64,000 nucleotides of DNA, taken from contig JAXMFU010000010.1 of NCBI GenBank assembly GCA_046347625.1, positions 14,954-78,953 on the forward strand. The letters run 5' to 3'. Each line of letters opens with the position of its first letter. The first letter of the stretch is position 1. Below the pieces are notes generated by a model that did not search any database, was not told where the DNA came from, and saw only the letters and a program-made list of their open reading frames with translations. Of this stretch, positions 7,993-15,404 are shown one piece after another. This stretch comes from CAIMUS01 sp046347625. GTDB taxonomy: Bacteria; Pseudomonadota; Gammaproteobacteria; Competibacterales; Competibacteraceae. Position numbers and translations under genes: made by a program.

Positions 7993-8230
7993 CGATGAAA
8001 AACTCACCCCCAGCCTGTCCAACACCCGCTCCGCCGCCAGCACACCCCGATACTGCGCTTCTTCGAATATCGAATAGCCGCTCAAATCGGAATGGGCAAA
8101 GTGAATACGGCCGTTATATTCAGCGATCCATTGGCGCGCCTCACCCCACATAAAACCGACATGGGGGGACAGACCATCGCATGGCCCCAGCGCATGATAT
8201 CGATGCGGCTCACCCTCAGTATAGCCCGCG
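7984..8230 (-). pseudogene. C-terminal remnant of an FAD-dependent oxidoreductase
   Basis: On the minus strand one frame reads HVGFMWGEARQWIAEYNGR, then IHFAHSDLSGYSIFEEAQY and GVLAAERVLDRLGV before a TGA at 7986-7984. This is the C-terminal FAD-binding signature of amine-oxidase-like FAD oxidoreductases. The expected upstream piece (RIDIMRWGHAMVCPP) is present but in a different frame, so there is a frameshift near 8175, and no further homologous sequence is seen beyond about 8230. About 80 codons remain of an enzyme that normally has about 500. Confidence 0.65.
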
Positions 8231-8254
8231 TCAGGCGAAACCGTGCAGCCGAAA

Positions 8255-8329
8255 TGTCGGGTTACGGTGCGCCAGCCCGTTCCCGCCAGTTCCCATCATC
8301 CGGTGGTCGGCGCACCTAACCCAACCTAC
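8255..8329. repeat. Palindromic intergenic repeat, TGTCGGGTTACG family
   Basis: Begins TGTCGGGTTACGGTGCGCC and ends GGCGCACCTAACCCAACCTAC, an imperfect inverted repeat of 75 bases. Sister copies are at 21181, 55500 and 62013. The remaining 256 bases up to the KamA start show an A/T-richer stretch but no gene I can recognise. Confidence 0.8.
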
Positions 8330-8585
8330 CGCATCTGAACATCAGATCAAGCACAGCCTGCATCGGGCGAAACCGTGCAGCGGATTCCGCTCCATGTGAC
8401 CGGCGTTCCCAGGCTCAGCGCCAGAAAATTTTCTTGTGATTTTCTTGTCTACCCCGGTTGTATTTTGCGCAAAAAGCAGCAATATATGCGCCCACTTTAT
8501 CCATTCGTTTCGCGGAGGCCGGCTACCCTGATCGAGTCGGCGATTATGATCAATTTTACTTTTACTGACAAAAGGTTAGATCTCA

Positions 8586-9938
8586 ATGAGCGAAGAAATG
8601 CTGTCCGCCGAAGAAGCCGAACCTCCTGGTCCGGCGGCGCTTGCGCCGATCTTTTTCAAGGCCTCCCTGTCCTCTTCTGATTCCTCTTCTAACTCCTCTT
8701 ACTCTCCCTTTCCCCTTCAGCTTCAGTCCCCTCCCCGTGTGGCCCGCACCGTGCCGCGCCTGGTCATCAGCGCGCGTAGTCAGGCTTTTCGTAAGCGGTT
8801 TTTCCCGGACGCTACGGCGCGGGACTGGAACGACTGGCGCTGGCAGAACAGCCACCGGATTCGCACGGTCGAGGCGCTGGCCCGGATCATTCGGCTGTCC
8901 ACCGATGAAAGTGAGGCCATCCGGCGCCATCGCGGCCCCTTACCGGTCGGTATCGGTCCTTACTACGCCAGCTTGCTGGACGAGGACGATCCCCGCCAGG
9001 GCCTGCGCCGCACGGTCGTACCCGCCACGGCGGAATATCGGCGCTTGCCGGGAGAATTCGAGGATCCCCTGGGAGAAGATGCCGACAGCCCGGTACCCGG
9101 CCTGGTGCATCGCTATCCCGACCGGGTGTTATTTCTCGCCACCGGGATTTGTTCGACCTACTGCCGCTACTGTACCCGCTCGCGCCTGGTCGGCGCCACC
9201 GGGGAAAAGAGCGTCAAGAAGAGCCAGTTGGAACAGGCCATCGCCTATATCGAAGCTACCCCCCGGATTCGTGATGTTCTGATTTCCGGTGGCGATCCGC
9301 TCAGCCTTGATGATGATCGGCTGGATTGGCTGCTAGGCCGGCTGCGGCGCATTCCCCATGTGGAATTTCTGCGCCTGGGCAGCAAAATGCCCGTAGTGCT
9401 GCCGCAACGGGTCACACCCGCGCTGAGCCGGGTGTTGAAACGGCATAAGCCCTGGCTGAGTCTGCATTTTACCCATCCGGACGAACTGACGCCGGAAATT
9501 GCCGAAGCCTGTGGTCGTCTGGCCGATGCCGGTTTGCCGCTGGGCAGCCAGACCGTATTGCTCAAAGGGGTCAACGACGAGGTCGATATTCTGCGCCGGC
9601 TGTTCCAGGGACTGCTGCGAATCCGGGTCAAACCGTATTATTTATATCAATGCGATCCGGTTGCCGGTTCGGCCCATTTCCATACCACCGTGGACAAGGG
9701 TCTGGAAATTTTGCGCGGTCTGCGCGGCCATACCACGGGTTACGCCATTCCAACTTACGTCGTGGACGCTCCCGGCGGTGGTGGCAAGATTCCCTTGTTG
9801 CCCGATTATGTGGCCGGCCGCGACGGCGACGAGTTGGTGCTGGAAAATTACGCGGGGCAGCTTTATCGCTATCCCGATCCCGGTGGTTGCCTGGGCGCCG
9901 ATAAAACCCTGTCGTCGGAGCAGAGTTCATGCGCATAG
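8586..9938 (+). CDS. KamA-family radical SAM aminomutase (lysine 2,3-aminomutase-like)
   Basis: A 450-residue radical SAM, PLP-dependent enzyme of the lysine 2,3-aminomutase family. The iron-sulfur motif CSTYCRYC gives C189, C193 and C196. The PLP motif PGGGGK places the Schiff-base lysine at K401. ISGGDPLSLDD and HFTHPDE are also family hallmarks. Residues 20-52 are a Ser/Pro-rich low-complexity stretch unlike the family, so the true start could lie at a later GTG near 8739. Family members move an amino group between alpha and beta carbons. The stop overlaps the next gene by 10 bases, opening a four-gene operon with two ATP-grasp ligases and an acetyltransferase. It differs from EF-P-modifying EpmB in length and context. 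Confidence 0.9.
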   Translation: MSEEMLSAEEAEPPGPAALAPIFFKASLSSSDSSSNSSYSPFPLQLQSPPRVARTVPRLVISARSQAFRKRFFPDATARDWNDWRWQNSHRIRTVEALARIIRLSTDESEAIRRHRGPLPVGIGPYYASLLDEDDPRQGLRRTVVPATAEYRRLPGEFEDPLGEDADSPVPGLVHRYPDRVLFLATGICSTYCRYCTRSRLVGATGEKSVKKSQLEQAIAYIEATPRIRDVLISGGDPLSLDDDRLDWLLGRLRRIPHVEFLRLGSKMPVVLPQRVTPALSRVLKRHKPWLSLHFTHPDELTPEIAEACGRLADAGLPLGSQTVLLKGVNDEVDILRRLFQGLLRIRVKPYYLYQCDPVAGSAHFHTTVDKGLEILRGLRGHTTGYAIPTYVVDAPGGGGKIPLLPDYVAGRDGDELVLENYAGQLYRYPDPGGCLGADKTLSSEQSSCA

Positions 9939-10924
9939 GGATTACTTACGACCTGCGCCGGGACTATCTCCAGGCCGGCTACAACGAGGAAGAAACCGCC
10001 GAGTTCGATCGTCCAGATACCATCGCCGCCATCGATAATGCTATCGGCGCCCTGGGCCACGAGCCGGTGCCGATCGGCAATATTCGGCGGTTGGCAACGC
10101 GGCTGGTGGCCGGCGAACGCTGGGACCTGGTGTTCAATATCGCCGAAGGGCTGCATGGCTTCGGCCGGGAAGCCCAGGTTCCCGCCCTGCTGGATGCCTT
10201 CGGCATTCCCTATACCTTCGCCGATCCGCTGACCGCCGCCCTGACCCTGCATAAGGGCATGACCAAGCGGGTGGTGCGGGACAGTGGCCTGGCGACCCCG
10301 GATTTCGTCGTGGTGGAAACGGCCAGCGAGATTGCAAGGGTCGATTTGCCCTATCCCCTGTTCGCCAAGCCGGTGGCCGAGGGCACCGGCAAGGGGATCG
10401 GCATCGCCTCGAAAGTTCATTCCCCGGCGGAATTGGAGGGGGTCTGTCGCCGGCTGCTGGATCGTTACCGGCAGCCGGTGTTGGTGGAAACTTATCTACC
10501 GGGGCGGGAATTTACCGTCGGTATCACCGGCACCGGTTCCAAAGCAGTAGCACTGGGGGTGCTCGAGGTCACGCTACGCGATAGCGCCGAAGCCCATGCC
10601 TATACCTATCACAACAAGGAGCACTACGAGCAACTGGTCGATTATCGCCTGTTCAGCGGCCTGCCGGCGGACGAGTTAAGCAAAGTCGCCCTGGCGGCCT
10701 GGCGGGTTCTGGGCTGCAGTGACGGCGGCCGGGTGGATCTACGTCTGGATGCCCAGGGAATACCTAACTTCCTGGAGGTCAATCCGCTGGCCGGCTTGCA
10801 TCCGGTACATTCCGATTTACCGATCCTCTGCCGACTGGCCGGTATCTCTTATCTCGAGTTGATCGGGCGGATTCTGGACTCGGCCTTCGAACGCTGCGTT
10901 CCCCAACCTGGCGGTGTGGCATGA
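9929..10924 (+). CDS. ATP-grasp ligase, D-Ala-D-Ala ligase-like (first of pair)
   Basis: A 331-residue ATP-grasp protein related to D-alanine-D-alanine ligase. Visible parts are the N-terminal MRIGITYDLR strand, WDLVFNIAEG (the usual FN-EG motif of the N-lobe), the ATP-lid region FAKPVAEGTGKGIG, VETYLPGREFTVG, and the metal-binding FLEVNPLAGLHP. Such enzymes join a carboxylate, through an acyl phosphate, to an amine. A second D-Ala-D-Ala ligase-like gene follows immediately and no murein genes are near, so a cell-wall role is unlikely. I infer a dedicated ligase for the KamA product. It overlaps the preceding gene by 10 bases and the next by 4. Confidence 0.88.
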   Translation: MRIGITYDLRRDYLQAGYNEEETAEFDRPDTIAAIDNAIGALGHEPVPIGNIRRLATRLVAGERWDLVFNIAEGLHGFGREAQVPALLDAFGIPYTFADPLTAALTLHKGMTKRVVRDSGLATPDFVVVETASEIARVDLPYPLFAKPVAEGTGKGIGIASKVHSPAELEGVCRRLLDRYRQPVLVETYLPGREFTVGITGTGSKAVALGVLEVTLRDSAEAHAYTYHNKEHYEQLVDYRLFSGLPADELSKVALAAWRVLGCSDGGRVDLRLDAQGIPNFLEVNPLAGLHPVHSDLPILCRLAGISYLELIGRILDSAFERCVPQPGGVA

Positions 10925-11922
10925 CCCGAGCGACAGGACCGGTTGTTATTCTGCACGGTGCGGTCCCGCCGACGGCTCCGCCCGACGAACAGGATGTGCT
11001 GGTCCAGGTCGAGCAGGTGGCGCAAGCTTTAGAGTCCCTGGGTTATCCGGTCGCCACCCTGCCCCTGACTCTGGATCTGGCCGACGCCCGGCGGCAATTG
11101 GAAGACCTGCGTCCCAGGCTGGTTTTCAACCTGGTCGAATCGATCGCCGGCAGTGGCCGTTTAAGCCTGCTCGGACCGGCCCTGCTCGAAGAACTCGCTC
11201 TGCCCTATACCGGTGCCTCTTATACGGCGCTGTTCCTGACCTCTCATAAGCTTCTCGCCAAGCAGCACCTACGAGCCGCCGGCCTGCCGACACCCGATTG
11301 GCTGCCCGACGCCACGGTAAAGACGAAGGTGACAGCGGAACCCTGGATCGTCAAATCGGTTTGGGAAGATGCCTCTTTTGCCCTGGACGATAATGCGCTG
11401 GTCCGTTCTTTGTCAGACGTGGAAGCCGGTCTGGCCGAGCGCCACCGGCGATTGGGCGGAGAATGGTTTGCCGAGACTTTTATCGACGGCCGTGAATTCA
11501 ACCTGTCGCTCCTGGACTATGGCGGCAGAATGATGGCGTTACCACCCGCCGAAATTTGCTTCGATGCCTTCCCGCCCGATAAGACCCGCATCGTCGGCTA
11601 TAAAGCCAAATGGGAGCCTGATTCCTTCGAATATCGCCATACCGTGCGCCGTCTCTCCTTCCCACCGTCCGATCGGCTTTTATTGCAACAACTGGCGATG
11701 CTGGCCGAGCGCTGCGCGGAACTGTTCCAATTGCGTGGTTATGCTCGGGTGGATTTTCGCGTCGATAGCCGGCGGCAACCCTGGATTCTGGAAATCAACG
11801 CCAATCCCTGTCTGGCGCCGGATGCCGGCTTTGTCGCCGCCGCTCGACAGGCGGGAATGACCTTTTCCGACGTCATTCAGCGCCTGGTGGTGGCTGTGCC
11901 GGGCTGGAGCCATGATGCTTAA
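10921..11922 (+). CDS. ATP-grasp ligase, D-Ala-D-Ala ligase-like (second of pair)
   Basis: A 333-residue ATP-grasp protein, diverged from its upstream neighbour. It keeps LVFNLVES in the N-lobe, WIVKSVWEDASFALDD in the lid region, FAETFIDGREFNLSLL, and the metal-binding ILEINANPCLAPDAGF. The divergent lid and the EINANP rather than EVNPLAG loop suggest a different substrate from the first ligase. Two successive ligations would fit assembly of a short peptide-like compound. It starts in an ATGA overlap with the first ligase and overlaps the acetyltransferase by 11 bases. Confidence 0.87.
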   Translation: MTRATGPVVILHGAVPPTAPPDEQDVLVQVEQVAQALESLGYPVATLPLTLDLADARRQLEDLRPRLVFNLVESIAGSGRLSLLGPALLEELALPYTGASYTALFLTSHKLLAKQHLRAAGLPTPDWLPDATVKTKVTAEPWIVKSVWEDASFALDDNALVRSLSDVEAGLAERHRRLGGEWFAETFIDGREFNLSLLDYGGRMMALPPAEICFDAFPPDKTRIVGYKAKWEPDSFEYRHTVRRLSFPPSDRLLLQQLAMLAERCAELFQLRGYARVDFRVDSRRQPWILEINANPCLAPDAGFVAAARQAGMTFSDVIQRLVVAVPGWSHDA

Positions 11923-12409
11923 GCTACGCTTCGAGCCGGAAGTGGCGGACCTCGAACAGGTCGCGGAATTGCTCGGCGCCACTCGGTTTTTCAGTGCCGA
12001 GGAAATAGCGGTCGGGGTCGAGCTGGTGACGGAGCGCCTGGAAAAAGGTCAGGCGAGCGGCTACGAGTTCGTATTGGCCGAACAGGAGCGAAAGTTAGTC
12101 GGCTATACCTGCTTCGGACCTATCCCCTGCACCCGCGGCAGTTACGATCTATACTGGATTGCGGTACATCCCGATTGGCAACGGCAGGGTATCGGCGCGC
12201 GGCTCCTGGCTTATAGCGAACAGCGGGTCGCACAGGCCGGAGGACGGCGACTGTATATCGAAACCTCGGCACGGCCTCAATACAATCCTACTCGTGCTTT
12301 TTACGAACGCAGCGGATATCGGCAGGAAGCCTGGCTGGCTGACTTTTATGCGCCAGGCGATAGCAAGGTAATCTATTGCAAGGTTCTGAAAAAAGAAAAT
12401 AGAACATAG
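11912..12409 (+). CDS. GNAT-family N-acetyltransferase
   Basis: A 165-residue GNAT enzyme. The acetyl-CoA-binding motif A is visible as WQRQGIGARLLAYSEQ, preceded by LYWIAVHPD and followed by LYIETSARPQYNPTRAFYERSGY. It ends the KamA operon. In archaea and some bacteria a KamA homologue and an acetyltransferase (ablA, ablB) make N-epsilon-acetyl-beta-lysine, an osmolyte; here two ligases are added, so the product is probably different. Its start overlaps the ligase by 11 bases. Confidence 0.9.
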   Translation: MMLKLRFEPEVADLEQVAELLGATRFFSAEEIAVGVELVTERLEKGQASGYEFVLAEQERKLVGYTCFGPIPCTRGSYDLYWIAVHPDWQRQGIGARLLAYSEQRVAQAGGRRLYIETSARPQYNPTRAFYERSGYRQEAWLADFYAPGDSKVIYCKVLKKENRT

Positions 12410-12438
12410 AAAACAGGAGATAGACCTTAACTTATCTC

Positions 12439-12542
12439 ATTTCCTATTTCCTATCCCCTATCCCCTATTTCCTATCCCCTATTTCCTATCCCCTATTTCC
12501 TATCCCCTATTTCCTATCCCCTATTTCCTATTTCCTATCCCC
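12439..12542. repeat. Polypyrimidine minisatellite (15-base unit)
   Basis: About 104 bases made of CCTATTTCCTATCCC-type units, repeated five to six times with small variations. All pyrimidines lie on the plus strand, apart from regular A residues. It sits between the convergent ends of the acetyltransferase gene and a membrane-protein gene, where such an array can expand or contract freely. Confidence 0.9.
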
Positions 12543-12551
12543 GGGTTATCC

Positions 12552-13376
12552 TCAATTCAGCCGTATCAAGAAGAAATAAGGCATACTTTCATTATCCAAT
12601 AACTTAATAACTGCTGAAGAATCGGAGCGCTCTTCACCTGGGCCCAAGGGGTCGACCTTCATTAGCGACTCTTTTTCATCGCTCGCTTGAATAGTATTGA
12701 TATGAACGCCATGCTCATCGAAGAAATGAACCTTGAATCTTGGCCATATCGTTCCCAGCGTATCATTGCGCATGACAACTCTGAATTCGTAACCTTTGAA
12801 ATTTCTAGTATTCACTTTATTAAAAATAATATTTTTTAAGTACTTTTCGTTCAAAGCGATAACTCTATCGTATTCTATTCTGGTCAGTCCTGGTAGCTGG
12901 CCTTTCATCAAAGATGCGATATCCGCCAGAGATTTTTCCAACGCCGGTTTTAATCGTTCTACTTCTTCGTTAGCTTTTCTCATTTCTAATCTGAGTTCGC
13001 TATTCTCCTGGTTCAACAGATATATCCGTATACCGAAGAACAGGACGATAATAATATTGGTCACCAATACTAATATCAAGATACCTAGCAGCAGCTTACT
13101 GCGTTCACTCCAGTGATGCCCGCTCTTATAATGCCGGTGCCGGTGGGAACGATGCTTTCTTCTCGATCGCCCGGCGGTTCCCGTAGGCATACCCGTGACG
13201 ATGGTATCTTTAAGCGGAGCCGTGCTTATTTCAGGCTCCTTAGATTCACCGTCGGTTTCGTCCAGAGCATTATCCAGCTCACCGACTGCCACAGGATTTA
13301 CCTCACGCTTCGCATTCAATTTAGCTTCACTCCGAATCAGTACTACCTTCTTCCTCCTGGAGATCACGCGAGTCAC
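12552..13376 (-). CDS. Hypothetical membrane-anchored coiled-coil protein
   Basis: A 274-residue protein I do not recognise. Residues 1-95 are charged and probably disordered, ending in an Arg/His-rich patch (RSRRKHRSHRHRHYKSGHH). One hydrophobic segment follows (about 98-122, GILILVLVTNIIIVLFFG), then a coiled coil (LLNQENSELRLEMRKANEEV) and a beta-rich C-terminal domain (GYEFRVVMRNDTLGTIWPRF). Topology is probably N-in with the last domain outside. The assigned start lies 50 bases inside the preceding DUF2058 gene in another frame, an unusually long overlap, so a later start is possible. The C-terminal domain may bind a partner on the outer face of the inner membrane. Confidence 0.7.
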   Translation of the reverse strand: MTRVISRRKKVVLIRSEAKLNAKREVNPVAVGELDNALDETDGESKEPEISTAPLKDTIVTGMPTGTAGRSRRKHRSHRHRHYKSGHHWSERSKLLLGILILVLVTNIIIVLFFGIRIYLLNQENSELRLEMRKANEEVERLKPALEKSLADIASLMKGQLPGLTRIEYDRVIALNEKYLKNIIFNKVNTRNFKGYEFRVVMRNDTLGTIWPRFKVHFFDEHGVHINTIQASDEKESLMKVDPLGPGEERSDSSAVIKLLDNESMPYFFLIRLN

Positions 13377-13872
13377 TGTCGGAATTTAACAGCAAAACGC
13401 TGTCGGGAAAGTGATCGGCCAGCTTAAGCGCAATTTCCCGGGGCACCAGGGGAAAATCATAGCTGCTATCAAAACTGCGTACGATGCCCAATCGCCCCTG
13501 TGCCAGTTGAATCTGCTGCTGTGGCGTGACTCGCAAAAAGCGAATAAATGATCCGTCTCTAAAATTGTAAGAAATCTCCGCCGCACTATCGTTCAGGCGA
13601 TGGCTGGCAATCAGTTGACGGGCCCGCGCCTTTTCCTCTTTAAGCTTTTTCTGTGCCTCACGCTCGCGATTCAATTGTCGGTCATAGTCCCGTTTACGAG
13701 CCAGTTCCTCTTGCAGGCGACGCTGCTCCTCGGCTTTCCGGTTCGCCTCGGCGGCAGCGACGGCTTTATCCTTTTTACTTTCATGGAGCCGCTTTCGCGC
13801 CTCTTGTTCCCGCTTTTTCAGGTCGTCGGCGGAAACCAAACCAGCTTTCAATAACTGTTCTTGCAATGACAT
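13327..13872 (-). CDS. DUF2058 (YaiL-like) nucleic-acid-associated protein
   Basis: A 181-residue member of DUF2058, exemplified by E. coli YaiL. It starts MSLQEQLLKAGLVSADDLKK, has a highly charged Arg/Lys/Glu coiled-coil middle (about 20-90), and ends with a small beta domain containing IASHRLNDSAAEISYNF and IVRSFDSSYDFPLVP, typical of the family. The family is abundant in gammaproteobacteria; its precise role is unsettled. The extra acidic tail (SDSDSRDLQEEEGSTDSE) lies in the overlap with the next gene. The 180 bases between it and serA hold a GGTGTCC/GGACACC hairpin at about 13918-13937. Confidence 0.88.
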   Translation of the reverse strand: MSLQEQLLKAGLVSADDLKKREQEARKRLHESKKDKAVAAAEANRKAEEQRRLQEELARKRDYDRQLNREREAQKKLKEEKARARQLIASHRLNDSAAEISYNFRDGSFIRFLRVTPQQQIQLAQGRLGIVRSFDSSYDFPLVPREIALKLADHFPDSVLLLNSDSDSRDLQEEEGSTDSE

Positions 13873-14052
13873 AGCTGCATTCCTCCTCCGCTCGATGCCT
13901 TATCTACCTATACACGGGTGTCCACCAGGGACACCACCCGATTGCCGGCTCAATCTCTACCCAAGATATTGAGCGTAAATGTCCATCAGAACAAGTAAAG
14001 GAATCTTTATAATTTCCGAGAGTGATTCCCATCAGCCTGCTGCCGGGCGGAT

Positions 14053-15288
14053 TCAATAGAGAACCCGGGCACGGATGGTGCCGGGAATATGGCGCAGTTT
14101 GCTCAGAATCAGCGTACTCATGGCGGCATCGCCATCGATATCGATCACGACATAGCCAATATGCTCATTGGTTTGTAGATATTGCCCGGCAATGTTGATA
14201 TGGCTTTCGGAAAAAACACCGTTGACCTGGGAGAGCACCCCCGGCTCGTTGCGATGAATATGCAGCAGGCGTTGTTTGCCGGGATGTTCGGGCAGAGTCA
14301 CCTCGGGAAAATTGACCGATGACAAGGTCGAACCGTTATTGCTGTACTTGATCAGCTTCATCGCCACCTCGATGCCGATATTACGCTGCGCTTCCATAGT
14401 ACTGCCACCGATATGAGGTGTCAGCATCACGTTATCGAACCGGCACAGAGGCGAGACAAATTCTTCCTGGTTCGACTTGGGTTCTTGCGGAAAAACATCG
14501 ATCGCCGCTCCCGCCAGACGGCCACCGGCCAGCGCCTCGGTCAAGGCCGCCACATCGACCACTTTACCCCGGGCGGCATTGATCAATACCGTACCGGGGC
14601 GCATCCGCGCCAGTTGCGCGACCCCGATCATATCACGGGTCAACGGGGTCTCCGGCACATGCAGACTTACTACATCGGCCATTGCCAGCAGCATATCCAG
14701 CGACTCCACCGCGCTGGCATTCCCCAGCGCCAGCTTGGGCTCGATATCATAAAAGATCACCTGCATGCCCAACGCTTCGGCCAGCAATCCTACCTGAGTG
14801 CCGATATGGCCGTAACCCACAATGCCCAGACATTTACTCCGTACCTCATAGCAACCCTCGGCGGACTTCAGCCAGCCGCCCCGATGTGTCACCGCATTGC
14901 GCCGGGGAATATCCCGCAACAGTAGAATGGCTTCGGCCACCACCAGTTCCGCCACGCTGCGGGTATTGGAAAATGGCGCATTAAATACCGGAACGCCCAA
15001 GCGCTGGGCCGCCTCCAAATCCACCTGATCGGTACCGATACAGAAACAGCCGATCCCGATCAATTTCCTGGCCTGCTTCAGCACCTGGGCGGTAAGCTGG
15101 GTACGGGAGCGAATGCCGACCAGATGGGCATCACGGAGCCGTTCCACCAGTTGTTCTTCCGGCAGCGATTTCTCATGGTATTCGATCGTGGTATAACCAT
15201 CGGCCTCGAAGCTTTCCACCGTGCTTCGATGCAGGCCCTCCAACAGCAGTATCTTAATGCTGCTTTTGGGAAGTGAGGTTTTTTTCAT
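14053..15288 (-). CDS. serA: D-3-phosphoglycerate dehydrogenase
   Basis: First enzyme of serine synthesis: oxidises 3-phosphoglycerate to 3-phosphohydroxypyruvate with NAD. From the ATG at 15288 (MKKTSLPKSSIKILLLEG) the protein has 411 residues, matching E. coli SerA; an upstream TTG would add 39 unrelated residues. The nucleotide-binding fold shows LGIVGYGHIGTQVG. Catalytic segments are INAARGKVVD and LTPHIGGSTMEAQ. The C-terminal 80 residues form an ACT domain (IHRNEPGVLSQVNGVF), the site of serine feedback inhibition. It diverges from the FAD-linked dehydrogenase gene, leaving a 116-base shared promoter region. The enzyme can also reduce 2-oxoglutarate, giving the neighbour its substrate. 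Confidence 0.96.
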   Translation of the reverse strand: MKKTSLPKSSIKILLLEGLHRSTVESFEADGYTTIEYHEKSLPEEQLVERLRDAHLVGIRSRTQLTAQVLKQARKLIGIGCFCIGTDQVDLEAAQRLGVPVFNAPFSNTRSVAELVVAEAILLLRDIPRRNAVTHRGGWLKSAEGCYEVRSKCLGIVGYGHIGTQVGLLAEALGMQVIFYDIEPKLALGNASAVESLDMLLAMADVVSLHVPETPLTRDMIGVAQLARMRPGTVLINAARGKVVDVAALTEALAGGRLAGAAIDVFPQEPKSNQEEFVSPLCRFDNVMLTPHIGGSTMEAQRNIGIEVAMKLIKYSNNGSTLSSVNFPEVTLPEHPGKQRLLHIHRNEPGVLSQVNGVFSESHINIAGQYLQTNEHIGYVVIDIDGDAAMSTLILSKLRHIPGTIRARVLY

Positions 15289-15404
15289 AACAGCCAGGCG
15301 ATCCAACAGGTGTAAGATAAGTGAGCTTTCAAGCGATGGCGCTTGAAAAATGGCAACCATACGCTTTTTGCCTTTTCCAGACAACTGCCCAAGAGCTTGT
15401 TCCA

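Noticed and set aside
8586..9938. KamA as EpmB (EF-P lysine beta-aminomutase)
   Set aside because: It lacks efp and epmA neighbours, is longer, and is coupled to two ligases and an acetyltransferase.
9929..11922. Two ddl genes for murein synthesis
   Set aside because: No mur or fts genes nearby and the genes overlap KamA; the two ligases differ in lid and metal-loop sequences.
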